Origin: Bacilli bacterium
Lineage (GTDB): Bacteria > Bacillota_I > Bacilli_A > RF39 > UBA660
Length of the DNA: 15,149 nucleotides
Direction: 5' to 3'
Assembly: GCA_900757295.1 (NCBI GenBank)
Contig: CAAENH010000151.1
Coordinates: forward strand, 1 to 15,149
The notes beneath the pieces are model-generated. The model did no database searches and was not told where the DNA came from. It was given only the letters and a program-made list of their open reading frames with translations. The translations under genes were made by a program, and so were the position numbers. This document shows, in pieces, positions 1 through 8,175 of the stretch; position 1 is the first letter of the stretch, and each line of letters begins with the position of its first letter.

Positions 1-1
1 A

Positions 2-1357
2 AAATTTACAAAGTATATTTTAGTAAATGATGGAGTAAATGAAAAAAATATTATTGAAATAAAACCTCACAAGAAATTAAATTTTGGTTCTGTAAGTGTT
101 TTTCCAATTAATGTATCTCATTCAGTTCCTGATAGTGTTATGTATGTTATAAATACTAAGGATGGTGCAATTTGTTATACAGGTGATTTTATTATAGATC
201 CTTCTATGATGGGACATTATGCTACAGACTTAGGTAAAATTGCTTATGTTGGGAAAAAAGGTGTACTTGCTTTATTAAGCGAAAGCGTATTTTCAGAACA
301 TAGTGGATTTACTGCTCCAACTCATCGTTTAACTGAATTTTTTAAGGATATTATTAATAATAATGAACATAGAATGATTTTCTTATTGTTACCAACTCAT
401 TTATATACAATTCAAGATATATTTAATGGTGCTGCTAATTCAAGAAGAAAAGTAGTTATAATGGGTAAAAAATTGCAAAATATTGTTAGTATGGCAAAAA
501 AGGAAGGTTATTTAATTTTTGAAGATAATATTTTAGGTGATCTTTCTAATTTAGATGATAAGGATTCAATTTTATTAGTAAGTGATGATAAAGAAAACCA
601 ATATGCTTCTTTAAGCAGAATAATTAATAATTATGATAAATTTATTAAGTTAAAGAATACTGATACAGTTGTTTTTGCTGAACCAAGATATGATAGTAGT
701 GAAAAGACATTAGTTAAATTAGAAAATGAATTAGCTATGTTTGGTGCCCAAATAATATCTATTCCTAAACAATATAATATTCTACAACATGCTTCTAGTG
801 AAGATTTAAAATTAATGATTGATTTATTAAAACCAAAATATTACATACCTATTAAAGGTGAATATAGATATATGGTTGGTAATAAAAATATTGCTACATC
901 CCTAGGAATGCCTGAAGAAAATGTATTATTAAAATTAAATGGTGAAGTTGTAAATATTGTAAATAAAGAGCTAGTAGATAAAAATGAGAAAATAAAAGTT
1001 AATGATATTTTAATTGATGGAAAATCAACTGATGATGTAGGAGATTTAGTAATTAAAGATCGTGAAATGTTAGGAGAAAATGGAATAGTACTGATAAGTG
1101 CTACATTGTCTAAAAAAACTAAAGAAATTTTAGTTGGACCTGAAGTTACTACTAGAGGATTTATTTATGTTAAAGATTCTCAAGAAATGATTAAAGAAAT
1201 TAAAAGAATTGCTCTTGAAATTATTGAGAGAAATGTTACACCAAATTATATAGATTATAATAAAATTAAAGTTGAAATTAGAGAAGAATTAAGTAAATAT
1301 TTATATCAAGAAACAGAATGTAAACCTATGATTATAGCTGTAGTTCAAGAAGTGTAA
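2..1357 (+). CDS. rnj: RNase J family ribonuclease, divergent J2-like paralog (5' end cut by window)
   Basis: The frame is open from base 2, so the gene begins before the window; 451 residues are visible, and since RNase J is usually about 550 residues, about 100 N-terminal ones (with the HxHxDH metal motif) are missing. RNase J is an MBL/beta-CASP endo- and 5'-3' exoribonuclease in mRNA turnover and rRNA maturation. Recognisable here: SHSVPDS (visible H40), TGDF (D62), a beta-CASP region, the H263 motif (LQHASSEDL), and the C-terminal domain with RGFIYVKDS and KPMII. Several core motifs are changed. The usual HGEYR reads KGEYR (Lys codon 854-856), the ASN phosphate-binding motif reads LPTHLYTIQ (from residue 130), and the PIPGNE-type segment reads AEPRYDSSEK. 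This resembles the less active J2 paralogs of J1/J2 pairs. Family is sure; J2 orthology and loss of activity are inferred. Confidence 0.9.
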   Translation, partial: KFTKYILVNDGVNEKNIIEIKPHKKLNFGSVSVFPINVSHSVPDSVMYVINTKDGAICYTGDFIIDPSMMGHYATDLGKIAYVGKKGVLALLSESVFSEHSGFTAPTHRLTEFFKDIINNNEHRMIFLLLPTHLYTIQDIFNGAANSRRKVVIMGKKLQNIVSMAKKEGYLIFEDNILGDLSNLDDKDSILLVSDDKENQYASLSRIINNYDKFIKLKNTDTVVFAEPRYDSSEKTLVKLENELAMFGAQIISIPKQYNILQHASSEDLKLMIDLLKPKYYIPIKGEYRYMVGNKNIATSLGMPEENVLLKLNGEVVNIVNKELVDKNEKIKVNDILIDGKSTDDVGDLVIKDREMLGENGIVLISATLSKKTKEILVGPEVTTRGFIYVKDSQEMIKEIKRIALEIIERNVTPNYIDYNKIKVEIREELSKYLYQETECKPMIIAVVQEV

Positions 1358-1369
1358 ACTTCTTTTTTT
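1347..1369 (+). terminator. Rho-independent terminator of the RNase J gene
   Basis: A 7-bp stem AAGAAGT/ACTTCTT (1347-1353 with 1358-1364) closes a GTAA loop and runs into a T tract to 1369. The stop codon TAA (1355-1357) is inside the loop, so the 5' arm also encodes the last residues. Confidence 0.8.
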
Positions 1370-1396
1370 ATGGAATTTTTAATTTGAAAGTAAATG

Positions 1397-1405
1397 TGGT
1401 ATAAT
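1397..1405 (+). promoter_or_regulatory. Extended -10 promoter candidate for cca-dnaD-nth
   Basis: TGGTATAAT is an extended -10 box (TATAAT at 1400-1405); no good -35 lies 17 bp upstream (TTTTAA). The SD-like AGGTGGTGA begins at 1408, so a start site about 7 nt downstream would give a leader of only about 10 nt, cutting into the SD. The same TGGTATAAT string precedes the VanZ-RDD gene. Confidence 0.5.
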
Positions 1406-1420
1406 TTAGGTGGTGAAAGA

Positions 1421-2518
1421 ATGACAGAAGATTTAAAAAATATTTTATTAAAAATAATTGATAATGGATTTGAAGCTTATATTGTTGGAGGGTATGTAAG
1501 AGATTTTTTATTAGGCTATGAATCTACAGATATAGATATTTGTACTAATGCTCTTCCTAAAAATTTAATAGAAATATTTGATGGCGACAATATTAGTGTT
1601 TCTTCTTATGGTTCTATAAAATTAAGAAGTAATAAATATAATGTTGATATTACAACTTATCGCAAAGAAATAAGTTATATTAATGGGAAATTATCAGAAA
1701 TAGAGTATATTAATGATATAGAAACTGATATTCAAAGAAGAGATTTTACTATTAATGCATTATACATGGATATAGATGGAAATATAATTGATAAGGTGAA
1801 TGGTAAGCAAGATATTAATGATAAAATAATTCATGTTATTGGTGATATTAATAAGAAGTTTAAAGAAGATCCTTTAAGAATATTAAGAGCTTTAAGATTT
1901 AAAATTACTTTAGGTTTTGATTTAGATAATGAAATTGTTGAATATATCCATAATAATAAAAATGAAATTATTAAAATATCTAATCAACGTAAAAAAGAAG
2001 AAATTAATAAAATGTTAGTTTCTAAAAATGTTGTAGATGGATTCGACTATTTAAAAAATCTTCAAATTTTAGATTTATTAGGATTTAGTTATAATAATCT
2101 TATTTATGTAGATGATATTAATGGTATGTATGCTCAATTAAATTTTAATGATGATTATCCTTTAACAAAAGAAGAGAAGGATAATATTGAAGGAATTAAA
2201 GAAATTTTAGATTATAAAATGATAGATTATGGAATTCTTTTTAAATATGGTCTTTATTTATCTTTAGTTGCTGGAAAAATATTAGAAATAGATAAAGTTG
2301 CTATTAATGAGTTGTATTCTAGAATGCCTATAAAAAATAGCAAAGAACTAGATATAGATGGTGATGATATTCAAAATATTTTAAATATAGAACCATCTAA
2401 GATTATTAAGGATATAACAGATGATTTAATATTTTTAGTTTTAAATAAAAAGTTAGAAAATAAAAATGATATTTTAAAACAATATATTCTTGATAATAAA
2501 GGAATGTGGTTAGAATGA
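1421..2518 (+). CDS. cca: CCA tRNA nucleotidyltransferase (class II)
   Basis: Adds or repairs the 3' CCA end of tRNAs using CTP and ATP, in the cytoplasm. The 365-residue protein has the class II nucleotidyltransferase signature in order: GGYVRD (23-28), the metal-binding DID (D37, D39), RRDFTINAL (106-114), the nucleotide-template EDPLR motif (149-153) followed by ILRALRF, and the basic RKKEEINKML segment. There is no HD domain, as usual in Firmicutes. An upstream in-frame ATG at 1394 would overlap the -10 box; ATG 1421, preceded by AGGTGGTGA, is the better start. First gene of an overlapping operon: its TGA shares bases with the dnaD ATG (ATGA). A single CCA-adding enzyme is the expected arrangement in Bacilli, so a split A-/CC-adding or poly(A) polymerase role is less likely. 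Confidence 0.93.
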   Translation: MTEDLKNILLKIIDNGFEAYIVGGYVRDFLLGYESTDIDICTNALPKNLIEIFDGDNISVSSYGSIKLRSNKYNVDITTYRKEISYINGKLSEIEYINDIETDIQRRDFTINALYMDIDGNIIDKVNGKQDINDKIIHVIGDINKKFKEDPLRILRALRFKITLGFDLDNEIVEYIHNNKNEIIKISNQRKKEEINKMLVSKNVVDGFDYLKNLQILDLLGFSYNNLIYVDDINGMYAQLNFNDDYPLTKEEKDNIEGIKEILDYKMIDYGILFKYGLYLSLVAGKILEIDKVAINELYSRMPIKNSKELDIDGDDIQNILNIEPSKIIKDITDDLIFLVLNKKLENKNDILKQYILDNKGMWLE

Positions 2519-3156
2519 TTAATTATGAAAAATTATTAAATGCGCCAAATTATACAGTATCAAGTATTATTATTGAAGAACTAGTAAAACAAAAGTTAAA
2601 CTTAAGTGAATTTTTAATTATCGTTTATTTTCTAAATGAAGATAATAAAATATTTGATATTGTTAATATGAATAAAAGATTAGGATTGTCTGAAAAAGAA
2701 ATATTAGAAAGTTTTAATACTTTAGTTACTAAAAAATTAATTAGTTTGGATGTAAAGAATGATAAGTCCAATCATATGGTAGAAACAATTTCTTTAGAAG
2801 GAATTTATAGATTAGTAAATATATCTTTGAATGAAGAAAAACAAGAAGAAGAGAAAGAAAATATTTTTGATATTTTTGAAAAGGAGTTTAATAGAAAATT
2901 AACTCCTATGGAGTATGAGATTGTTAATGCCTGGTTAGAGAATGATACTAGCGAAGAATTGATTTTAGGGGCTTTAAGAGAGTCAATATATAATGGTGTA
3001 AAGAGTTTTAGATATATTGATAAAATAATTTATGAATGGGGTAAGAAAGGCTTTAAAACGATGGATGATGTAAAAAATCATATAAATAATAAATCTAAAG
3101 AGAGTAAACAAGAAGAATTGTTTGACTATGATTGGTTGGATGATAATGAAGTGTGA
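2515..3156 (+). CDS. dnaD: DnaD replication initiation/restart protein
   Basis: DnaD remodels DNA and helps load the replicative helicase at oriC and during PriA-dependent restart in low-GC Firmicutes. At 213 residues it is close to the B. subtilis length. An N-terminal winged-helix-like oligomerisation domain (about 1-105) is followed by a Glu-rich linker (EEKQEEEKE) and the DDBH2 DNA-binding domain (about 117-190), with a perfect YxxxIxxxW signature (Y167, I171, W175). The preferred start is ATG 2515, which overlaps the cca TGA and suggests translational coupling; an in-frame ATG at 2506 would add three residues. It is followed by nth with an 11-nt overlap, the dnaD-nth order of B. subtilis. 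Confidence 0.93.
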   Translation: MINYEKLLNAPNYTVSSIIIEELVKQKLNLSEFLIIVYFLNEDNKIFDIVNMNKRLGLSEKEILESFNTLVTKKLISLDVKNDKSNHMVETISLEGIYRLVNISLNEEKQEEEKENIFDIFEKEFNRKLTPMEYEIVNAWLENDTSEELILGALRESIYNGVKSFRYIDKIIYEWGKKGFKTMDDVKNHINNKSKESKQEELFDYDWLDDNEV

Positions 3157-3781
3157 TTTATTAGAAAAACTAGATATAATGATTCCTGATCCTAAATGTG
3201 AGCTTAATTATAATAAGGATTATGAATTATTAATTGCTACTGTTTTGAGTGCTCAATGTACTGATGCTCGAGTAAATATGGTTACTAAAGAATTGTTTAG
3301 CAAATATGATATCTATAGTTTAGCAGCAGCAAATATTAATGATATAAAAAAGATTATTAAGTCTGTTGGAACTTATACTAGAAAAAGTGAATACATTATA
3401 GAAATTGCTAAAAGATTAGTTAATGATTATAATGGAAAAGTACCTAATGATAGAAAATACTTAGAAAGTTTACCAGGAGTAGGGCGAAAAACTTGCAATG
3501 TTGTTCTTTCTAATATTTATGATGTACCAACTATTGCTGTAGATACTCATGTGGAGCGTGTTTCAAAAAGATTAAATTTGGTTAGACAAAATGATGACGT
3601 AATAAAAGTAGAAAATAAATTAATGAAAAAGATTCCTAAAAATAAATGGAGTAGGTTTCATCATCAAATGGTGTTATTTGGGAGATATATTTGTAAAAGT
3701 AAAAATCCTGATTGTGAGAATTGTTTATTAAATAATGAGTGTAAATATTATTTGAGAACTGTAAAGAAATCTTTAAAATAG
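3146..3781 (+). CDS. nth: Endonuclease III (DNA glycosylase / AP lyase)
   Basis: Removes oxidised pyrimidines and cleaves abasic sites in base-excision repair. With start ATG 3146 the protein has 211 residues, normal for Nth. Visible: LSAQCTD near the N terminus, the helix-hairpin-helix LPGVGRKT carrying catalytic Lys115, the VDTHVERV segment with catalytic Asp133, and four Cys (183, 190, 193, 199) in C-x6-C-x2-C-x5-C spacing, which bind a [4Fe-4S] cluster. Starts at 3122 (TTG), 3128 and 3140 are in frame, but the family usually begins just before the DLLEKL helix. The start lies inside dnaD, without a strong separate SD, so coupled translation is likely. A strong terminator overlaps the stop codon and closes the operon. 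Confidence 0.95.
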   Translation: MKCDLLEKLDIMIPDPKCELNYNKDYELLIATVLSAQCTDARVNMVTKELFSKYDIYSLAAANINDIKKIIKSVGTYTRKSEYIIEIAKRLVNDYNGKVPNDRKYLESLPGVGRKTCNVVLSNIYDVPTIAVDTHVERVSKRLNLVRQNDDVIKVENKLMKKIPKNKWSRFHHQMVLFGRYICKSKNPDCENCLLNNECKYYLRTVKKSLK

Positions 3782-3793
3782 ATTTCTTTTTTT
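3763..3793 (+). terminator. Rho-independent terminator of cca-dnaD-nth
   Basis: Perfect 10-bp stem AAAGAAATCT (3763-3772) / AGATTTCTTT (3780-3789), 7-nt loop, then T's to 3793. The nth stop TAG (3779-3781) spans the loop/stem border. Confidence 0.85.
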
Positions 3794-3794
3794 A

Positions 3795-3812
3795 TATAAT
3801 AATTTTAGGAGG
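3795..3812 (+). promoter_or_regulatory. Possible -10 box and strong SD for the CmpB-family gene
   Basis: TATAAT at 3795-3800 follows the nth terminator directly; AGGAGG (3807-3812) is a near-perfect SD four bases before ATG 3817. The matching -35 position (3772-3777, TTTAAA) lies inside the terminator and is weak, so the promoter is tentative while the SD is clear. Confidence 0.4.
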
Positions 3813-3816
3813 ATTT

Positions 3817-4515
3817 ATGAATTTCTTTTTAAATTTTATATTTATATTTTATATAGGGAGTACTGCTGGTTGGGTTTTAGAATTGTTTTATAGGAGAATA
3901 GCACATGGTAAATGGGTTAATCCAGGATTTTTAATAGGTCCTTACCTGCCAATATATGGCTTTGGTTTATGTGCTTTAACCGGTATTTATTTGATATTTG
4001 CTAAATTTAATTTACCTGGTATTATAATTATTTTGTTAATGGGTTTAACTATGACTCTTATTGAATTAATTGGAGGATTGACCTTTGTAAATAAACCCGT
4101 TAAGTTATGGGATTATAGTGATAGATGGGGGAATTATAAAGGAATAATATGTCCATTGTTTTCTTTAATATGGACCGTTATAGGAGCACTTTATTATTAT
4201 TTTTTAGCAGGTTTTATTTTAGAGAAAATTGAATGGTTTAACAATAATTTATCATTTTCTTTTGTACTAGGATTTTTTGCTGGACTTATTGTTATAGATT
4301 TTGTTTATTCAACTAAGATGTTATCTAAATTAAAGAAATATGCTAAAGATAACAATATTGAAGTTAGATATGAAGAATTTAAATGTCATATCAAAGATGT
4401 ACAACAAAAAAGAAAAGAAAAGTATTCATTTATTTTTTCATTTAAACCTTCTATGGATTTAAAGGACTATTTAAAAAATTATAAAAAAGCAATAAAAAAG
4501 TCACATCGTAATTGA
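3817..4515 (+). CDS. CmpB-family integral membrane protein (putative ABC-transporter type IV, PF06541-like)
   Basis: A 232-residue membrane protein with about five hydrophobic segments (roughly 1-20, 45-62, 66-88, 108-130, 144-164). Family-typical blocks are GWVLELFYRR, VNPGFLIGPYLPIYGFG, ELIGG and KLWDYSDRWGNYKGIICPLFSLIW. The cytoplasmic-looking C-terminal tail (about 165-232) is long and Lys-rich. The family is annotated as a putative ABC transporter permease, but no ATPase or binding protein is nearby and the transport role is unproven. It stands alone with its own AGGAGG, between the nth terminator and a bidirectional terminator, convergent with ponA. It sits where B. subtilis has ypoC, but I see no resemblance to YpoC. 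Family call is fairly sure; function unknown. Confidence 0.8.
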   Translation: MNFFLNFIFIFYIGSTAGWVLELFYRRIAHGKWVNPGFLIGPYLPIYGFGLCALTGIYLIFAKFNLPGIIIILLMGLTMTLIELIGGLTFVNKPVKLWDYSDRWGNYKGIICPLFSLIWTVIGALYYYFLAGFILEKIEWFNNNLSFSFVLGFFAGLIVIDFVYSTKMLSKLKKYAKDNNIEVRYEEFKCHIKDVQQKRKEKYSFIFSFKPSMDLKDYLKNYKKAIKKSHRN

Positions 4516-4528
4516 TGTGATTTTTTTT
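4494..4528. terminator. Bidirectional terminator between the CmpB-family gene and ponA
   Basis: Stem TCACATC (4501-4507) / GATGTGA (4514-4520) with a 6-nt loop, an A tract on the left (4494-4499) and eight T's on the right (4521-4528). It can stop both convergent transcripts. The + gene's TGA (4513-4515) is within the hairpin, and the ponA stop (4527-4529 region) touches the T tract. Confidence 0.85.
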
Positions 4529-7457
4529 AGCAGTTTCCGCCGACTTGAACTTGACGATTTGCATCATATATGGATCCTTTATATTTAACTTTATATTTAA
4601 TAGTATAGAATCCTTCAGTATCAAGTGGAATTGATGTACCAGCTGAGTTACCATCAGATTTAAAATAACTATAACTTATATCGCTTGAGCTGATTGTTTT
4701 TCCATTAACCATTACAATATCGTTATTAGCAGTCCATGTTCCTGATGAAAGGGCAAGGCAATCAGAACCTTCAACACTAATTTCAATATCATCTGATGTA
4801 TCAGAACTACTGCTATTATCTGTTGAAGATGATGGAGTACCATTTACATTAATAGTAATACCATTACTCATATTAGATTTAAAGTTACTATATGTTGATT
4901 TAACAATAAATGAATAACTTGTTTGACCACTCATATTATAAGTAAATGAAGTATCTTCAGTAAATCCTAAATCTTGTAAAGCACCAGTACTAGATTTCAA
5001 GTATACTTGATATCCAACATTTCCTAAAATGTTTTTAGTATAACTTGTCATATGTTTTAAATATCTTTCGTAATTTTTACCATATGCTTTTTTATAATAT
5101 TCTTCTAAATATGAACTATCTATTGCACTTGGTGTGCTAATTCCAGTCCATGTTAATTTAATTGAATTACCACTTACAGAAGCATTTCCGTTAGTTGGAT
5201 CATTTAATTGTGAGAATCTTGGTGAAGTTTCTTTAGGAGCATTTTCTTTATTAAAGTATTCTGTTGAGATTAAACTTGATGGAGTATAACTACTTGGTTT
5301 TTGAGCTGGATTTGTTCCGATTTCAACAGTAGATTCTACAACACTATCAGGTTTAGTAAATTTTGAATTCTTTTTAAATATTCTATTAGCTAAAGCAGCA
5401 GATATTCTGACTCTGGCATTTGCACCTTCAATTGCTGTTGTGTAGTATTGACTTGATAACTCTTTATAACCATACCATAAAGATATAGAGTAGTCAGGAG
5501 AGTAAACTGCAACCCAGTTATCCATACTTGTTGAATCTGGTAATTTGTATTTTTTAAGTGCTTCTTTATCTACAGTAGAAGTACCAGTTTTAGCTGCAAC
5601 ATCTGTACCACTTACATTAACTTTACCAGCAACACCATTGGCACCAGCATAAGTTAACATGTTATTCATCATATAAGCAGTTTCTTCGCTCATTGCTTTA
5701 ACTTTATTTATTTTAGTTTCATAAGTATTATCATCTTGACGATATACAATTTTAGTAAATGAATATGGTTCAATATAATATCCACCTCTTGCAAATGCAG
5801 CATATGCAGCACTCATTGATAATGGACTCATACCATTAAATCCACCAATAGCAGCAGATTCATATAAATTATCACCATAATTAATACCTAATCTGTGAAC
5901 AAAGTCACTAACTTTTTCTTTATCTAATTGTTGGAATGCTTGAATTGCTGGGATATTACGTGATTTATATAAGGCAGTTTTCATTGTCATCATACCTTGA
6001 TAAGAACCATCTGAGTTCTTAAGTGGAGTACCATCTGAATAAGTCATTGGCTCATCAAAGAATATTGATCCAGTATTACCATTATTATATTCAAGATATG
6101 GTCCGTAAGCAAAGAACGGTTTTGCAGTAGATCCTGGATGACGATTTATCATAGTTGCATAATTATATTGTCTTTCACCAACACGATTACGTCCAGCACC
6201 AACGGCTGCTATAGATCCATCTTTTACTGAAGTAACGGCTATACCAGCTTGAATAACATCATTTTTCCAAGTGTAATATTCACCTTTATATAAATTATTT
6301 ATAACATTTTGAGCATCTTTATCCATTGTTGAATAAATTAACATTGGAGTATTATAAGGATCATTACCAGTTTTATCTTTAACATCTTCTATTACGGTAT
6401 CTATAAATCCTTGATATTCATTAGCAGATTCTCCAGCTTTGCTTGTAAGCATAGATTGAATAGATACATCATTTGCTTGATCTGCTTCTTCTTGAGTAAT
6501 ATATCCATGTTTAACCATTAGTTTTAATACAGTGTTTCTTCTTTTTGCTGCTAACTCAGGGTTGTTAAATGGATTATAACTTGAAGGAGCTTGGAACATA
6601 CCAGCCATCAATGATGCCTCAGCTAAATTTAAGTCTCTAACTGATTTTCCAAAATACATTTGGCAAGCTTGTTCAATTCCATATGTGTTATTACCTAACC
6701 ATGGAGCATTAACATAAAATTCCATGATTTCTTCTTTAGTATAATTTTTTTCAACTTTGAATATTGACATATAAATATCAGTAAACTTACGAATAATACC
6801 TTTAATACCACTTGCTTCTCTAGATGTAAAAGTATTTTTTACTACCTGCATGGTTAGAGTAGATGCACCACCTGCAGCTGAGTTACCACTTAATTGACCA
6901 ACAGATGCTTTTAAGAATCTAGCTAAGTCAAATCCATTATGTTGGAAGAATCTTGAATCTTCAGTAGCAACAATGGCATCAATAAGTACTTGAGGCAGTT
7001 CATCATAAGATACTAGCTCTCTTTTTTCACTACCAATTTTGGCCAGTTCATTTCCTTTTGCATCATATATAATAGTTGCTTCTTTATTATATAAGGCATT
7101 TTCATCGAATTTAGGAGCAGTAATTACAATATATAGAACAAAAATTAGAAATATAGATAAGAGTGTAATAGCGAGAGTAGTTAATATTATTAGAATAATA
7201 TTTTTTTTCTTGCTTTTCTTTTTCTTAGTTTCTTTACTTTTCTTTGCATCAATTTTAGAATCAATATCTTTAAATTTATCGCTAGGATTTTTTATTTCAA
7301 TTTGTTCCTTATTTTTTTGTTTTTCTTTTTTTGAAATATTAATGCCTCCTTTTTTTAATTTAGAAGACACTTTATTAATTTTATGGTCTATTGAGCGATT
7401 TATTTTTTCAACTTTTTCATTAAGTTTATCGCCAGTGCTTTTCTTCTTTTTTTCCAT
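4527..7457 (-). CDS. ponA: Class A penicillin-binding protein (PBP1A/PonA): transglycosylase-transpeptidase
   Basis: A 976-residue bifunctional peptidoglycan synthase. Order: very Lys-rich cytoplasmic region (1-85), one membrane anchor (about 86-114), GT51 glycosyltransferase domain with the catalytic EDSRFFQHNG motif (E166) and GGASTLTMQ (196-204), then a transpeptidase domain with STAK (catalytic S443, K446), SRN (499-501) and KTGT (623-626). All catalytic residues are present. The C-terminal extension holds a fibronectin-type-III-like stretch (about 755-875), a Ser/Thr/Asp-rich linker (876-890) and a terminal Ig-like domain (891-976) with Cys900 and Cys976, which could form a disulfide outside the cell. 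SD-like GAGGTGA precedes ATG 7457, and the start overlaps the recU stop by one base (TAATG), so recU and ponA are coupled as in B. subtilis. Regulation beyond this shared transcript is not visible. Confidence 0.95.
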   Translation of the reverse strand: MEKKKKSTGDKLNEKVEKINRSIDHKINKVSSKLKKGGINISKKEKQKNKEQIEIKNPSDKFKDIDSKIDAKKSKETKKKKSKKKNIILIILTTLAITLLSIFLIFVLYIVITAPKFDENALYNKEATIIYDAKGNELAKIGSEKRELVSYDELPQVLIDAIVATEDSRFFQHNGFDLARFLKASVGQLSGNSAAGGASTLTMQVVKNTFTSREASGIKGIIRKFTDIYMSIFKVEKNYTKEEIMEFYVNAPWLGNNTYGIEQACQMYFGKSVRDLNLAEASLMAGMFQAPSSYNPFNNPELAAKRRNTVLKLMVKHGYITQEEADQANDVSIQSMLTSKAGESANEYQGFIDTVIEDVKDKTGNDPYNTPMLIYSTMDKDAQNVINNLYKGEYYTWKNDVIQAGIAVTSVKDGSIAAVGAGRNRVGERQYNYATMINRHPGSTAKPFFAYGPYLEYNNGNTGSIFFDEPMTYSDGTPLKNSDGSYQGMMTMKTALYKSRNIPAIQAFQQLDKEKVSDFVHRLGINYGDNLYESAAIGGFNGMSPLSMSAAYAAFARGGYYIEPYSFTKIVYRQDDNTYETKINKVKAMSEETAYMMNNMLTYAGANGVAGKVNVSGTDVAAKTGTSTVDKEALKKYKLPDSTSMDNWVAVYSPDYSISLWYGYKELSSQYYTTAIEGANARVRISAALANRIFKKNSKFTKPDSVVESTVEIGTNPAQKPSSYTPSSLISTEYFNKENAPKETSPRFSQLNDPTNGNASVSGNSIKLTWTGISTPSAIDSSYLEEYYKKAYGKNYERYLKHMTSYTKNILGNVGYQVYLKSSTGALQDLGFTEDTSFTYNMSGQTSYSFIVKSTYSNFKSNMSNGITINVNGTPSSSTDNSSSSDTSDDIEISVEGSDCLALSSGTWTANNDIVMVNGKTISSSDISYSYFKSDGNSAGTSIPLDTEGFYTIKYKVKYKGSIYDANRQVQVGGNC

Positions 7458-8023
7458 TATTTGTCACCTCTAAAATAAATTTTGTCTACAATTTTTAAAT
7501 AATCTAATTCAGGATTAATACCATACTTTATTTCATAAGCATTATCTAATAAATATTGATAGGGAATAGATTTTCTTTGATTATTTTTGACAAAGAAAAT
7601 AAAATCTTCTCCTTTTAATAAATAAACAATATTATTCATTAAGATTATAAAAAAAGTTATTCCACCATGTTTCATTATTTTTTGCATATGAGATATTTGA
7701 TGCTCATGGATATTTTGCAAAGGAAATGATGTTTTATTTTGAGTTACTTTAGCTTCAAAGTCAATATATTTTCCTTTATAAATACCATTATAATCTAAAG
7801 TTGATTGTTCTTTAAAATATCCTTTATTGATTATTTTGTGATTATTACTATAAGATACTTTAACTACACCAATTGGCGTAGGCTTTTTATATATTACTGC
7901 TTCATCTTTAGCTAAATAATAATTATTTGAATTATTTAGCATACTTTCTAAGTCCATACCTTTATTTTTAAAGATCATTTTATGATTATTATATATTTTT
8001 TGAGGATTTGTCTTAGTAAGCAT
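7457..8023 (-). CDS. recU: RecU Holliday junction resolvase
   Basis: Cuts Holliday junctions during recombination and chromosome segregation in Firmicutes. The protein (188 residues) keeps the RecU core: GMDLESMLN near the N terminus, IYKKPTP, then DYNGIYKGKYIDFEAK with the catalytic residues D77, E90 and K92, and TSFPLQN..HEHQ. Start choice: the frame is open to ATG 8068, but that ATG lacks an SD and a TATAAT box lies within the extra part. ATG 8026 and 8023 form a tandem pair after GGTGAT (8028-8033); 8023 gives the spacing seen at other genes here, and either is possible. The gene is upstream of ponA and overlaps it by one base, the recU-ponA order known from B. subtilis. Confidence 0.92.
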   Translation of the reverse strand: MLTKTNPQKIYNNHKMIFKNKGMDLESMLNNSNNYYLAKDEAVIYKKPTPIGVVKVSYSNNHKIINKGYFKEQSTLDYNGIYKGKYIDFEAKVTQNKTSFPLQNIHEHQISHMQKIMKHGGITFFIILMNNIVYLLKGEDFIFFVKNNQRKSIPYQYLLDNAYEIKYGINPELDYLKIVDKIYFRGDK

Positions 8024-8039
8024 CATAATCACCAAATCA

Positions 8040-8045
8040 ATTATA
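8040..8045 (-). promoter_or_regulatory. -10 box candidate for recU-ponA
   Basis: TATAAT on the minus strand, about 17 nt before the tandem start codons and six nt before SD GGTGAT. The -35 position reads ATGCAA, a weak match. Its position argues that RecU starts at 8026/8023 rather than 8068. Confidence 0.45.
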
Positions 8046-8146
8046 CTATAATTATATGTTTTTTGCATTATTTTAAGATGATTTTTCTTATCTTTACAAA
8101 ATAAATAATAATATGTCGAATTACTTTAAAATATCAGTTATTTAAG

Positions 8147-8167
8147 TATAATAAAATATAAGGAGAG
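8147..8167 (+). promoter_or_regulatory. -10 box and SD for the 39-codon ORF
   Basis: TATAAT (8147-8152), seven nt, then AAGGAGAG (8160-8167), a strong SD eight nt before ATG 8176. The -35 region (CTTTAA, 8124-8129) is poor. The SD is the firmer part of the call. Confidence 0.45.
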
Positions 8168-8175
8168 ATGAAATA

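Noticed and set aside
4451-4654. 67-codon minus ORF
   Set aside because: Overlaps the end of ponA in another frame and runs through the bidirectional terminator.
7039-7473. 144-codon + strand ORF, very hydrophobic
   Set aside because: It is antisense to the Lys-rich N terminus and membrane anchor of ponA; AAA/AAG Lys codons read backwards give Phe/Leu, which explains the hydrophobic look. No SD.
8027-8068. Longer RecU start at 8068
   Set aside because: No SD before that ATG, and a TATAAT box lies inside the extension; the tandem ATGs at 8026/8023 follow GGTGAT.
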